Source of the DNA: Sporomusa acidovorans
GTDB taxonomy: Bacteria > Bacillota > Negativicutes > Sporomusales > Sporomusaceae
Direction of reading: 5' to 3'
NCBI RefSeq assembly: GCF_900101845.1
Contig: NZ_FNAM01000027.1
Coordinates: forward strand, 17,486-81,485
DNA: 64,000 nucleotides
Shown here piece after piece: positions 23,797-33,220 of this stretch. Position numbers and translations under genes: made by a program. How positions within the stretch are numbered: the stretch's first letter is position 1; the number at the start of each line of letters is the position of its first letter. Below the pieces are notes generated by a model that saw only the letters and a list, made by a program, of their open reading frames with translations, made no database searches and was not told the DNA's origin.

Positions 23797-25974
23797 ATGC
23801 AAATTACCGATATCCCTGTCATTATTGCTCATGAGCTGGCCGTTAAACCCCAGCAGGTAACGGCCACCATAAATCTTTTGGATGACGGCAATACCGTACC
23901 GTTTATTGCCCGTTACCGCAAAGAAGCCACAGGCGAGCTCAACGAGGAACATATCCGTACGATTGAAGAGCGTACCCAATATCTCAGGAATTTTATTAAG
24001 CGTCAGGAAGAAATTCTCGCAAGTATTGAAGCCCAGGACAAATTAACCCCGGAATTAACACAGGCTATTCAGTCTGCCACTAAATTGCAGGAATTGGAAG
24101 ACCTTTATCTGCCTTACCGGCCGAAAAAACGAACCCGGGCACAAATCGCCAGGGAAAAAGGCTTGGAACCTTTGGCGGAAATTATGCTGTCCCAGCAGCT
24201 CACCACAGGCGACTTACTGGTGATTGCGGCCGAATATATCAGCGAAGAACAAGAAATAACAACTGCGGAACTGGCACTAAGCGGTGCTCAGGATATTATT
24301 GCCGAAACGGTCAGCGAAGAGGCCGCTATTCGTGCGTTGCTTCGCAAAGAATTGTGGCAAAAGGCGGAAATCGCCACCCAATTAAGCGTAGACGAGGCGG
24401 AAGCTAAGGAATTCCTGACCTATAAGGAATACCGCGAACCGGTCAGACATATGCCGTCCCACCGGATCCTGGCCGTAAACCGCGGCGAAACCAAGGGAGC
24501 ACTGAAAGTAGAACTTGCCATTGACCATGAGGCTAATATTCGTTTGATTGCGGGCAAAATTATTACGGCCGACTCTATCTGCAAACAAGCCATTACCGAC
24601 GCTATTGCCGACGGCTATAAGCGACTGTTGTTTCCGGCACTGGAGCGGGAAATTCGCGCCTTGCTGACGGAAAATGCCGAAAAACAGGCCATTCGGGTAT
24701 TTGGCCTTAATTTACGTCCCTTATTATTGCAAGCCCCGCTCGCCGGCCACACGGTTATGGGACTTGATCCCGGTTACCGCACCGGCTGTAAATTGGCAGT
24801 AGTCGGCCCAACCGGTGCCGTTTTGGCAACCACTACTCTTTATCTCACGATGAGTGACCGTCAGCGTCAGGAAGCGGAAACCAAAGCACTTGCACTCATC
24901 CGTACGCATGGTGTTACGCTCATTTCTATCGGCAATGGCACCGCCTCCTATGAAACCGAAGAATTTGCCGCTAATCTTATTAGTACCAACAACCTGGATG
25001 TTCACTATATTATCACCAATGAGGCCGGCGCATCGGTTTACTCCGCCTCAAAACTGGCAAAAGAAGAATTACCTGATTTAGATGTGTCCATCCGTGGCGC
25101 GGTCTCTATTGCCCGCCGCATTCAGGACCCGCTCGCAGAGCTGGTCAAAATTGACCCTAAATCGATTGGTGTTGGCCAGTATCAACATGATGTAAACCAA
25201 AAGGAATTAAGTGAGACCCTGACCAATGTCGTCGAATCCTGTGTTAACCATGTTGGTGTAGAGCTTAATACCGCTTCCCCCGCGCTGCTCACCTATGTAG
25301 CCGGCATTAATGCCGGCGTCGCTAAAAATATTGTGGCCTACCGCACGGAAAACGGTCAGTTTAAAAGCCGTAAAGAACTGCTAAAAGTCACCCGGCTGGG
25401 TAAAGCAGCCTTCACCCAATGCGCCGGTTTCTTACGAATTGCCCAGGCAGGCAATCCCCTTGACAACACTCCGGTCCATCCGGAATCCTATGAATTGGCG
25501 GAGTCCATTTTGGATAAACTCGGATTTACGTTACATGATTTGTCCGACAAGACCAGATTAGCCGCCCTCCAACAAGCAGCTCCAGCTGCCGACGCCGCCA
25601 AGCTGGCAGATGAACTTAAAGCCGGCGAGCCGACAGTCCGGGACATTCTTGCCGCCTTAGCCAAACCGGGCCGTGACCCACGTGAAGACGTGCCACCGCC
25701 CCAAACCCGGAAAAATATTGTAAAATTATCGGATATTACTCCTGGCACCCTGGTAAAAGGCACTGTCCACAATGTAACCGATTTCGGCGTGTTCGTTGAC
25801 ATTGGTATAAAAATCAACGGTCTTATCCACCGTTCAGAGCTCAGCTATAAACGTTTCCGGCATCCAACCGACATCGTAGCGGTAGGCGATATCATTGACG
25901 TCGTTGTTATCAGCGTTGACGAAGAGCGAAAACGGATCGGACTCAGTCTCAAGCAAGTGCCCAAAGAGTCGTAA
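23797..25974 (+). CDS. tex: Tex-family RNA-binding transcription accessory protein
   Basis: 725 aa, usual length. Order: Tex N-terminal helical domain (NTVPFIARYRKEATGEL; LEDLYLPYRPKKRTRA), YqgF/RuvC-like domain beginning MGLDPGYRTGCKLAVV, helix-hairpin-helix pair (GINAGVAKNIVAYR; GKAAFTQCAGFLRI), and a C-terminal S1 RNA-binding domain (GTVHNVTDFGVFVDIG). Tex binds RNA and affects transcription and expression of stress and virulence genes in several bacteria; its exact activity is unsettled. It stands alone and is followed by a hairpin. It is full length with no missing blocks. Confidence 0.95.
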   Translation: MQITDIPVIIAHELAVKPQQVTATINLLDDGNTVPFIARYRKEATGELNEEHIRTIEERTQYLRNFIKRQEEILASIEAQDKLTPELTQAIQSATKLQELEDLYLPYRPKKRTRAQIAREKGLEPLAEIMLSQQLTTGDLLVIAAEYISEEQEITTAELALSGAQDIIAETVSEEAAIRALLRKELWQKAEIATQLSVDEAEAKEFLTYKEYREPVRHMPSHRILAVNRGETKGALKVELAIDHEANIRLIAGKIITADSICKQAITDAIADGYKRLLFPALEREIRALLTENAEKQAIRVFGLNLRPLLLQAPLAGHTVMGLDPGYRTGCKLAVVGPTGAVLATTTLYLTMSDRQRQEAETKALALIRTHGVTLISIGNGTASYETEEFAANLISTNNLDVHYIITNEAGASVYSASKLAKEELPDLDVSIRGAVSIARRIQDPLAELVKIDPKSIGVGQYQHDVNQKELSETLTNVVESCVNHVGVELNTASPALLTYVAGINAGVAKNIVAYRTENGQFKSRKELLKVTRLGKAAFTQCAGFLRIAQAGNPLDNTPVHPESYELAESILDKLGFTLHDLSDKTRLAALQQAAPAADAAKLADELKAGEPTVRDILAALAKPGRDPREDVPPPQTRKNIVKLSDITPGTLVKGTVHNVTDFGVFVDIGIKINGLIHRSELSYKRFRHPTDIVAVGDIIDVVVISVDEERKRIGLSLKQVPKES

Positions 25975-25984
25975 TAAAGTAGAC

Positions 25985-26022
25985 TTAGCTTCAGGTAGGG
26001 TTTCAGCCCCATCTGAAGCTAA
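25985..26022 (+). terminator. Hairpin downstream of tex
   Basis: A 10-bp perfect stem TTAGCTTCAG/CTGAAGCTAA with an 18-base loop that has further GGG/CCC pairing potential, ten bases after the tex stop. The T-run is poor, so termination may rely on the next hairpin as well. Confidence 0.45.
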
Positions 26023-26035
26023 ATCTCAGGATAAA

Positions 26036-26081
26036 AAGAAGCCTTGTATCCCGCGATGTTATTAGGGATACAAGGCTTCTT
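26036..26081. terminator. Bidirectional terminator between tex and cyclodeaminase gene
   Basis: Perfect 17-bp stem AAGAAGCCTTGTATCCC and its complement with a 12-base loop, three bases from the minus-strand stop at 26084. It serves the convergent genes. Confidence 0.75.
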
Positions 26082-26083
26082 GG

Positions 26084-26737
26084 CTACTCACCGCCCTGCA
26101 GTACGTCAAACGGAGCGTTGCGGTAAACTATTTTTTCAATAGCGGCTCTCAACTCATCGCCGGTCGTTCGCAATAAATAAATCTGGCCTTTAAGTGCACT
26201 GACAAGAGAATCTTCCTGAATCTCATTTAAGTTTATAGCTGTGCTTAAAAGACTGGCCGTAATACCGGCATGTGCGGCCGCCACACCTGCCATCAGATCA
26301 CTGACTACCAGCTTATCGACCATACCGACAATTGTTTTGCCAATCTCCATTACCTCCAGACAGGAACGGGCCGTTTCCACCGGTATTTCAGCCGCTTGCT
26401 TAAGGGCTTTTTGCAGAGCCAGGTTCCGTACCTGTTGTTTCTCCACCGTTGTTGCCGGTAAACCGGCGGCAGCCAGTAACCCCCGCAATGCCAGGGCATC
26501 GCGGTCAATTAGTATGGTCAGCTCGATATGCAGCCTGGCCAGATCAGCCTGCTTAGCGACAAGGATTTCATTACCTTCCGCAGGCTTTCGATCTTTTAGG
26601 GAATAGGCTATCGCCATTTCTAAGAGTGCCGCCGCCATAAGCCCGTATATGGCTGCCGTGCTTCCCCCGCCCGGCGGTACCTCGTCAGAAGCCAGTTTGG
26701 CAGCAAAGTCACTGATACTTAATGAACTCAACATCAT
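26084..26737 (-). CDS. Cyclodeaminase/cyclohydrolase family protein
   Basis: 217 aa, the length of stand-alone FTCD C-terminal-domain proteins. The folate-binding motif is seen as DEVPPGGGSTAAI at residues 18-30, and the rest is an all-helical bundle. Relatives are formiminotetrahydrofolate cyclodeaminase and methenyltetrahydrofolate cyclohydrolase (FchA), both making or using 5,10-methenyl-THF in the one-carbon pathway. In an acetogen-like bacterium the cyclohydrolase role is plausible, but sequence alone does not settle it. It is followed upstream in the same direction by fakA and fakB with gaps of 57 and 27 bp, so the three may form an operon. Confidence 0.85.
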   Translation of the reverse strand: MMLSSLSISDFAAKLASDEVPPGGGSTAAIYGLMAAALLEMAIAYSLKDRKPAEGNEILVAKQADLARLHIELTILIDRDALALRGLLAAAGLPATTVEKQQVRNLALQKALKQAAEIPVETARSCLEVMEIGKTIVGMVDKLVVSDLMAGVAAAHAGITASLLSTAINLNEIQEDSLVSALKGQIYLLRTTGDELRAAIEKIVYRNAPFDVLQGGE

Positions 26738-26794
26738 GGATACTCCCTTTCTCTTGCGGCTTATCGTCGTTCAGGCCTGACTATTGCCTGTTTT

Positions 26795-28426
26795 TCAATC
26801 CACACTGACAAGAAACTGATAGTGCGGCTGTCCGCCAAAATACAGTTCTACTTCCAAACCTTGCAGTTCTTTGCCAACTTCTTTAACCAGTTCCGCTGCT
26901 TCCCGGTCGCTGAGCTCAGCCCCATAATACAAGCTGACCATGCTGCTGTCTGTTCCCGCCAAATACAAAATAAGTTTTTTCAAGGCAATATCCAGTTGCC
27001 CGGACCACACTGCCACACTGCCGTTAACTACGCCGATATAGGAACCTTCCGGTACATTCCGGCCTTCTACCGTCGAATCACGGACAGCCATTGTCAGACT
27101 GCCTGCCTTAACGGCTGCCTGAGCCGCTGTCATCCGTTGTAGATTATCTTCCAAATTGTTCTCAGGGTTAAAAGCCAGGATAGCAGCCAGCCCCTGCGGC
27201 ACATTTGTTGTCGGCAAAATAGCTACCCTGTCTCCCAATAACTTTTTGACCTGTGCCGCCGCCAGCACAATATTTTTATTGTTTGGCAAAATAATGTATT
27301 GCTCGGCCGCCCCATTGTGCACAGCCGCTACAAATTCTTCTACCGGCGGATTCATGGTCTGCCCGCCGGAAATAATCATGTCAGCGCCTATTTGCTGCAT
27401 AATGGCAGTTAAGCCGGCTCCCGCGGCCACGCTGATGACAGCCAGCTTGGCCTTGGCGTGATTCTTTACGACCGGTGCCGCCGGCACCTCTTCGGCCTCC
27501 ATGATTTTCCGGTGTTGATCCGCCATATTGTCAATCTTGATATCATGAAGCGTTCCCCAGGCAATGGCCGATTCTAAGACGTCCCCCGGATGCGCCGTGT
27601 GAATATGTACTTTCAACATACTTTCACCGGGCGCAAGTACCAAAGATTCGCCTAATTGTTCTAATTGCCGTTTAACCTCAGCCAAGCCGACGGCAAACCT
27701 TTTTACAATAAACTCGGTGCAATAAGGATGGGCAATCGTTGTATCGGCTGTTATCCCCGGCACGGTCAATGTATGGCCAAAGTTAGCCTCCGGCCCGCAA
27801 TCCCTGCCTTCCAGCCCTTCCAGACAGCCATTCAGAAAACAAATCAGCCCCTGGCCGCCCGCATCGACAACACCGGCAGCCTTAAGGGCCGGCAGCATGT
27901 CCGGGGTCTTACGCAATTCCGCCTGGCCGGTGGCAATGGCTTCTTTCAAAATATCGGCAAAAGCGGCATGCTCCCGCACCGCCCGGTGAGTCCCTTTGGC
28001 CGTCGCTTTCGCCACCGTTAGTATAGTGCCTTCTACCGGCCTGGCGACAGCCCGATACGCATACAGAATCCCGTATTGAAAGGCTTTGCCAACCTCAGCG
28101 GAAGTCGCCGTATCCTTTCCCGACAGGCCTCTGGCGATACCGCGGAAAAACTGAGACAGAATAACACCGGAGTTACCTCTGGCGCCCATGATCGCACTAT
28201 CGGCCCCCCGGCGGGCCAGAGAACCGATTCCCTCATCAGGAGCCTCAGCTACAGCCTTGGCTACCGCTCCCAGCGTCAACAGCATGTTGGTTCCGGTATC
28301 ACCGTCGGGAACGGGAAAAACATTTAAACTGTTGATATATTCGTGCTCCCGCATAAAAGCACCATAAGCTCCGGCAATCATGCGGCGAAAATCCTTACCG
28401 TTAATGACATCAATACTCGGCTTCAT
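26795..28426 (-). CDS. fakA: FakA-like fatty acid kinase (DAK2/YloV)
   Basis: 543 aa. The N-terminal DhaL/DAK2 kinase domain (residues 8-205) carries NVFPVPDGDTGTNM, whose Asp residues bind Mg-ATP, and GARGNSGVILSQF. A middle domain and a DegV-like C-terminal domain (residues 310-543) follow. FakA phosphorylates exogenous fatty acids held by a FakB partner so they can enter phospholipid synthesis. A DegV/FakB gene lies immediately upstream (27-bp gap), which supports the assignment. The length matches the family. Cytosolic. Confidence 0.88.
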   Translation of the reverse strand: MKPSIDVINGKDFRRMIAGAYGAFMREHEYINSLNVFPVPDGDTGTNMLLTLGAVAKAVAEAPDEGIGSLARRGADSAIMGARGNSGVILSQFFRGIARGLSGKDTATSAEVGKAFQYGILYAYRAVARPVEGTILTVAKATAKGTHRAVREHAAFADILKEAIATGQAELRKTPDMLPALKAAGVVDAGGQGLICFLNGCLEGLEGRDCGPEANFGHTLTVPGITADTTIAHPYCTEFIVKRFAVGLAEVKRQLEQLGESLVLAPGESMLKVHIHTAHPGDVLESAIAWGTLHDIKIDNMADQHRKIMEAEEVPAAPVVKNHAKAKLAVISVAAGAGLTAIMQQIGADMIISGGQTMNPPVEEFVAAVHNGAAEQYIILPNNKNIVLAAAQVKKLLGDRVAILPTTNVPQGLAAILAFNPENNLEDNLQRMTAAQAAVKAGSLTMAVRDSTVEGRNVPEGSYIGVVNGSVAVWSGQLDIALKKLILYLAGTDSSMVSLYYGAELSDREAAELVKEVGKELQGLEVELYFGGQPHYQFLVSVD

Positions 28427-28453
28427 AAAGTTTCCCCCTCTGCCACAGTATCT

Positions 28454-29290
28454 CTAAACCCTGCTTTGAAAAATAAGTCCAATCACGCCTGGCCCCAAGT
28501 GGGCAGCGATTACTGAACCAAGTGCCGCCGTTGAGACCGGCACACCGGGGTAACGCTGACGAATGGCAGCAACCATATCTTCAATGGCAGCAGGTGCATC
28601 CCCGTATACTACGCCAATATACTCCAAAGTATCCACACTGTCAAGCTCTTCCAGCATACGGGCAATAGCCCGTGATCTGGTGCGAACTTTATCCAAAACC
28701 TGGATGCTCGCTGCGCGCAAGGTAAGAATCGGCTTAATTTGCAAAATCGAGCCAAATAGAGCCGCTGCCCCGCCGATGCGGCCGCCTTTATGCAAATAAT
28801 CCAGAGAATCAACAATAAATAGCGTGCGGGTAGCAGCAGCCATCTGCCGCAAATGTCCGGCAATTACCTGCGCCGGGTTACCCGCGGACGCCATTGCCAG
28901 GGCCTGTTCCGCCATTTTTAAACTGCCAAGAGCGCCGGTACAGGAATCAATTACATAAATCTCCCGCTCCTTAAAATCTCTGGCGGCCGTCCTGGCCCCA
29001 TTAAAAGTGCCGCTTAACCCGGCAGTCAGACAAATCATAATAACCGGCTCACCTGCCGCTGCCGGTGCAAAAGCCTGAATGAATTCGCCCGGTGAGGGCT
29101 GCGAGGTCCGGGGATGCACTCCCTTTTCCCTGGTCAGCCGGAACAGTTCTGCCGTAGTTAATTCGGGTTCACTCCATTCGTCTTCCCCAAGAATAAGCTT
29201 AAGTGGTACCACATGAAGATTGGGATGCTCGCTGAGCATCTTTCCAGGTACATTCGCTGTACTGTCAATTACAATATGTATAGGTAACAA
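28454..29290 (-). CDS. DegV/FakB fatty-acid-binding protein
   Basis: 278 aa. It opens HIVIDSTANVPGKML and contains GVHPRTSQPSPGEF, the DegV family lipid-binding motif, then LTAGLSGTFNGARTAA and IDSCTGALGS. DegV proteins bind a fatty acid in a buried pocket and present it to FakA. The gene precedes fakA with a 27-bp gap. The start is TTG 29290; GGAGAGGGG lies upstream at slightly long spacing, and no better ATG is available in frame. Chain-length preference cannot be read from the sequence. Confidence 0.88.
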   Translation of the reverse strand: MLPIHIVIDSTANVPGKMLSEHPNLHVVPLKLILGEDEWSEPELTTAELFRLTREKGVHPRTSQPSPGEFIQAFAPAAAGEPVIMICLTAGLSGTFNGARTAARDFKEREIYVIDSCTGALGSLKMAEQALAMASAGNPAQVIAGHLRQMAAATRTLFIVDSLDYLHKGGRIGGAAALFGSILQIKPILTLRAASIQVLDKVRTRSRAIARMLEELDSVDTLEYIGVVYGDAPAAIEDMVAAIRQRYPGVPVSTAALGSVIAAHLGPGVIGLIFQSRV

Positions 29291-29513
29291 TGCAAATAGT
29301 CCCCTCTCCTAATCCCTTAAACTATATTTTACCAAATAATCGCCGGCAAATACACAAATATATTGTTATGATTTCCCGACAAAAATCCTAAACAAATCCC
29401 TAAATCTTATTAAGGTTGACAGGAAATAGGATATTGCCCGGAGAAATTATCTACAAACGGCTTAAACGTATTTACTTATTTTAAGTATATAACACTGAAT
29501 AAGGAGTAACCTC
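29291..29513. promoter_or_regulatory. Divergent promoter region, fakB and FtsA-like gene
   Basis: A 223-bp A/T-rich gap between divergent genes. A TTGACA is present at 29416-29421 on the plus strand but no well-spaced -10 follows it, so no promoter is assigned. AAGGAG at 29502-29507 is the ribosome binding site of the FtsA-like gene. Confidence 0.4.
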
Positions 29514-31649
29514 ATGGACAAACAACTCCTCTTTGCCTTGGATATTGGAACCCGCAGCGTTATCGGCCTTGTCGGGGAAGACGAAAACGGCACAGTAAAA
29601 TTAATTGCGTCGGACCGGGAAGAACACCATACCCGCGCCATGCTTGACGGACAGATTCACGATGTCCGGGAGGTAGCTGAAGTACTAAACTCTGTCAAAA
29701 CACGGCTGGAAGCCAAAACCGGCAAACTGACCAGAGTCGCTGTAGCGGCTGCCGGCCGGGCACTGTGTACCCTGAGGATTTCAGCCGAACTTGATGTCAG
29801 CACCCGGGGAACTCTGACCCCGGAGGACGAACGTTCGCTTGAGCTGGCTGCTATTCAGACAGCCCAGGCTGAGCTGGCTACTTCAAGAACCGTCCCCGAA
29901 CCTGCCGATTATTATTGTGTCGGCTATAGTGTGGTGAACTTCAGCTTAGACGGTACCCGGATTAAAAGCCTTGTCGGCCAGCGGGGCAAACATTCGGCCA
30001 TTGAGGCTATTGCCACCTTTTTGCCGCGCCAGGTTATTGACTCCCTGCAATCAGCCATTGAAACTGTCGGGCTGGAAATGGCCACCCTTACCCTCGAGCC
30101 GATTGCCGCCATTAACGTACTGATTCCCACTACCATGCGCCACCTCAATTTAGTACTGATTGACGTTGGCGCCGGTACCTCCGACGTAGCCATTACCCGT
30201 GACGGTTCGGTCATTGCCTACGGTATGGTTCCTTTCGCCGGCGATGAAATAACCGAAGCTATCTCCCAAAAATATTTGCTTGATTTCAATGTCGCCGAAA
30301 CAGTCAAACGTCAATTGAATGGTAAAAATAAAAAGATTTCCTTCACCGATGTGCTCGGCATGGCCCAAAAAGTTGCCGCCAAGGAAATTATTGAAGCCAT
30401 GGCGCCGAAGGTAGGCGAACTCGCGCAGGCCATTGCCGCAGAAATTATCGCGCTTAACAACGAACGTCCGCAGGCCGTGCTATTAGTCGGCGGTGGTGCA
30501 CTGACACCGCTCTTGCCGGAAGTTTTGGCCGAAGCACTGGATATTCCGGCCACCCGGGTAGCGATTCGCCGGCCTGATTCCATTGAAGGAATTACCGGTA
30601 TACCGGCTAAACTATGCACACCTGATTCCGTAACACCGCTAGGTATCCTGAAACTGGCCGGCGGGCGCACTTTAAACTTTATTAACATTACCGTTAATGA
30701 ACGGGCCATCCGTTTATTCAACCTAAGCCGGCTGACAATAGCCGATGCTTTATTGGCTGCCGGTATTGACATTCGGGCTTTGCGCGGACGCCCCGGCATG
30801 GGCCTGACCATTACCGTTAATGATGAAACCATGTTTATTGCCGGTGGCCATGGCAGTCCCGGTGAAATTGCAAGGAACGGTCAACCGGCCAAATTGACTG
30901 ATATACTAGAGGACCGGGATAGCCTTGTCGTAACTCTTGGTACGGATGGAGCAACACCGGCACCACTCTTACAAGATATTGCCCCGGCCACCGAGCCGTT
31001 AATGATTACGCTTGACGGAAAAGAATATCAATTAGCGCGACAAGTTACCATAAACGGAGTATTAGCCACGCCGGATACCGTACTGCATGACCGTGATCAA
31101 ATTTGTGCCAAACCTACGCTCACGCTAAAAGACGCCCTTGGTCAGCTGGCGCATGAGCCTGTTCCCGCCGAATATACGTATCAAATAAACAACACGGAAC
31201 GCTCTTATAAGATTTGGCCTCAATTTTCTATTGACGGCACCCAGGCATCGCCTGACACGCCCTTAACTGCTGGCAGCGTAATTGAAATTCTGAAACCACC
31301 ACCGCCTACATTGGCGGAAATGCTGGGAATTGACAGTGAAGTCGATTCTTCCATCACAGTTTCGTTTAATGGTTCTCCCTGCATTATCCCCCTCCAGCGT
31401 CATACGATTTTGGTAAACGGAAAACCGGCCGACATCAATCAGCCGGCTGCTTCCGGCAGTCATATTGATTTTACCACCTCGCCCGAACTGCAACCCCTAA
31501 TCAGCGATGTACTGCTGGCTGCTGATTTTGATCCCCGCAGCCTGCCGATTACTGCCAGGGTAAATATCCTGCTGAACGGCATGCCCACAGAATACACTGC
31601 GATTGTTAAAAACGGCGACAGCGTTGAAATTAAAATTGAAACCAAATAG
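29514..31649 (+). CDS. FtsA/PilM-like ATPase with beta-grasp-like repeats
   Basis: 711 aa, far longer than FtsA (about 420). The actin-like ATPase core (residues 1-385) has phosphate-1 FALDIGTRSVIGLVGE, phosphate-2 LIDVGAGTSDVAI and adenosine motif VLLVGGGALTPLL. The SHS2-type insertion and PVxPxA-type layout fit the FtsA/PilM group. The remaining 320 residues hold four or five copies of a unit of about 75 residues with the pattern I-x-x-NG...L-x-x-GD-x-I-x-I, such as TILVNGKPADINQ and KNGDSVEIKIE. No membrane helix is seen and there are no division genes nearby. The role is unknown, possibly a cytoskeletal or envelope-scaffold ATPase. Confidence 0.8.
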   Translation: MDKQLLFALDIGTRSVIGLVGEDENGTVKLIASDREEHHTRAMLDGQIHDVREVAEVLNSVKTRLEAKTGKLTRVAVAAAGRALCTLRISAELDVSTRGTLTPEDERSLELAAIQTAQAELATSRTVPEPADYYCVGYSVVNFSLDGTRIKSLVGQRGKHSAIEAIATFLPRQVIDSLQSAIETVGLEMATLTLEPIAAINVLIPTTMRHLNLVLIDVGAGTSDVAITRDGSVIAYGMVPFAGDEITEAISQKYLLDFNVAETVKRQLNGKNKKISFTDVLGMAQKVAAKEIIEAMAPKVGELAQAIAAEIIALNNERPQAVLLVGGGALTPLLPEVLAEALDIPATRVAIRRPDSIEGITGIPAKLCTPDSVTPLGILKLAGGRTLNFINITVNERAIRLFNLSRLTIADALLAAGIDIRALRGRPGMGLTITVNDETMFIAGGHGSPGEIARNGQPAKLTDILEDRDSLVVTLGTDGATPAPLLQDIAPATEPLMITLDGKEYQLARQVTINGVLATPDTVLHDRDQICAKPTLTLKDALGQLAHEPVPAEYTYQINNTERSYKIWPQFSIDGTQASPDTPLTAGSVIEILKPPPPTLAEMLGIDSEVDSSITVSFNGSPCIIPLQRHTILVNGKPADINQPAASGSHIDFTTSPELQPLISDVLLAADFDPRSLPITARVNILLNGMPTEYTAIVKNGDSVEIKIETK

Positions 31650-31765
31650 GAAACTTGGTTTATATTATGCTTCTATATAACGCCTGTGTCCGCAAACTTC
31701 TTGAATGCGGATATATAAGAGAGTTCCCTATCCGGTCGCAATAAGCTTAATAGGCTGAAAAATTT

Positions 31766-31801
31766 GTCGTAAGGACGTGATGCATATCACATTCTCACGA
31801 C
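31766..31801 (+). promoter_or_regulatory. Crp/Fnr-type operator upstream of hcp
   Basis: The perfect palindrome GTGATGCATATCAC (31777-31790) is flanked by outer arms GTCGT and ACGAC. Its centre lies about 41.5 bases upstream of the start site expected from the TATAAT at 31813-31818. That is the usual class II activator position for Crp/Fnr-family regulators, which include the hcp regulator HcpR. Confidence 0.65.
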
Positions 31802-31812
31802 TTTTTATCCCC

Positions 31813-31818
31813 TATAAT
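31813..31818 (+). promoter_or_regulatory. hcp promoter -10 element
   Basis: Consensus TATAAT, with no good -35 box at the matching distance (the sequence there is TTCTCA or similar), as expected of an activator-dependent promoter. Confidence 0.6.
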
Positions 31819-31853
31819 AAGACCATAAGTTCAACAACAAGGGGGATATAAAA

Positions 31854-33152
31854 ATGAGTATGTTTTGCTACCAATGTGAGCAGACCGCAGGCGGTATCGG
31901 CTGCACCAAGGTTGGTGTCTGCGGCAAAAACGAGGATATTGCCAGCTTGCAGGACACGCTGCTTTTCGGTCTTAAAGGAATTGCCGCCTATGCCCATCAC
32001 GCGCGGGAGTTGGGTGCCCGTAGCGAGGAAGTTGACGCTTTCGTTCACGATGCCCTCTTCTTCACCCTGACGAACGTAAACTTCAGTCTGGAAAAACATA
32101 TCGAAATGGTGCTCAAATGTGGCGAGATCAATCTCAAAGTCATGGAGTTATTAGACAAAGCCCATGTCGCGCACTTTGGCTCACCCGTACCTACCGAGGT
32201 ATTTACCGGCTTTAAAGAGGGGTTTGGCATTCTGGTTACCGGCCATGATCTGTTAGACCTGGAAGAACTCCTCAAACAAACCGAAGGTACCGGCATCAAT
32301 ATCTATACGCACGGTGAAATGCTGCCGGCCCACGCCTATCCTGAGCTCAAAAAATACAAACACCTTGTCGGCAATTACGGTACCGCCTGGCAGAACCAGC
32401 GCACAGAATTCGAAGCCTTTCCTGGCGCCATACTGGTAACGACGAACTGCGTAATGCCGTTAACGGCCAACCAAACCTATGGTGACCGCATCTTTACCCG
32501 CAGTGTAACCGGCCTCCAGGGCGGCAACCATATTGCTGATCGCAACTTCTCCGACCTGATTGCCAAAGCCCAAAGCCTGCCGTCTTTGCCGGCTAAAGCC
32601 GGTGCCTATACCCTGACAACCGGGTTCCATCACAATGCCATTCTTGGTCTGGCCGACAAAATTGTGGAAGCCGTCAAAAACGGTAAAATTAAGCGCTTCT
32701 TCCTGATCGGCGGCTGCGACGGAGCCAAACCTGGCCGTAATTACTATACAGAATTAGCCGAAAAGATACCCCAGGATTGCGTAATTCTAACAGTGGCCTG
32801 CGGTAAATACCGTTTCAATCATCTTGACTTCGGCACAATTGACGGTATTCCCCGCCTGATCGATCTTGGTCAATGCAATAATGCCTACTCGGGTATCCAG
32901 GTCGCCATTGCCCTGGCCAAAGTATTTAACTGCGGTGTAAACGACCTGCCGCTCTCCTTTATCTTATCCTGGTTTGAGCAAAAGGCGGTTGCTATCCTGC
33001 TCACCCTGCTGCATCTTGGCGTGAAAAACATTCGCCTTGGCCCATCGGCTCCGGCCTTTGTAACACCGGGAGTATTCAAGGTGCTTAGTGATAACTTTGG
33101 TCTTCAGCCAATTACAACACCGGATGAAGATTTAAAAGCAATATTAGGTTAA
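31854..33152 (+). CDS. hcp: Hydroxylamine reductase, hybrid cluster protein (short class)
   Basis: 432 aa. The N-terminal CxxC-x8-CxxxxxC-type cysteines (MFCYQCEQTAGGIGCTKVGVC) bind a 4Fe-4S cluster. Hybrid-cluster ligands are seen around THGEML, TTNCVMP, LIGGCDGAKPGR and VACGKYRFN. It is about 115 residues shorter than E. coli Hcp, matching the class that lacks the insertion after the N-terminal cysteines. The enzyme acts on hydroxylamine in vitro and protects against NO, probably as an NO reductase and S-nitrosylase. No hcr reductase gene is adjacent. A Crp/Fnr-type palindrome precedes it. Confidence 0.95.
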   Translation: MSMFCYQCEQTAGGIGCTKVGVCGKNEDIASLQDTLLFGLKGIAAYAHHARELGARSEEVDAFVHDALFFTLTNVNFSLEKHIEMVLKCGEINLKVMELLDKAHVAHFGSPVPTEVFTGFKEGFGILVTGHDLLDLEELLKQTEGTGINIYTHGEMLPAHAYPELKKYKHLVGNYGTAWQNQRTEFEAFPGAILVTTNCVMPLTANQTYGDRIFTRSVTGLQGGNHIADRNFSDLIAKAQSLPSLPAKAGAYTLTTGFHHNAILGLADKIVEAVKNGKIKRFFLIGGCDGAKPGRNYYTELAEKIPQDCVILTVACGKYRFNHLDFGTIDGIPRLIDLGQCNNAYSGIQVAIALAKVFNCGVNDLPLSFILSWFEQKAVAILLTLLHLGVKNIRLGPSAPAFVTPGVFKVLSDNFGLQPITTPDEDLKAILG

Positions 33153-33160
33153 AAACAACA

Positions 33161-33201
33161 CATCGGCTTGCGCTTTGCCAAAAGGCTCGCGCAAGCCGAT
33201 G
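33161..33201. terminator. Bidirectional terminator after hcp
   Basis: Perfect 13-bp stem CATCGGCTTGCGC and its complement with a 15-base loop between convergent hcp and the GGDEF gene. Confidence 0.75.
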
Positions 33202-33220
33202 CTGTATGTAGCCGGTCCTG

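Noticed and set aside
29416..29421. TTGACA as -35 box of the FtsA-like gene
   Set aside because: No acceptable -10 lies 16-18 bases downstream.
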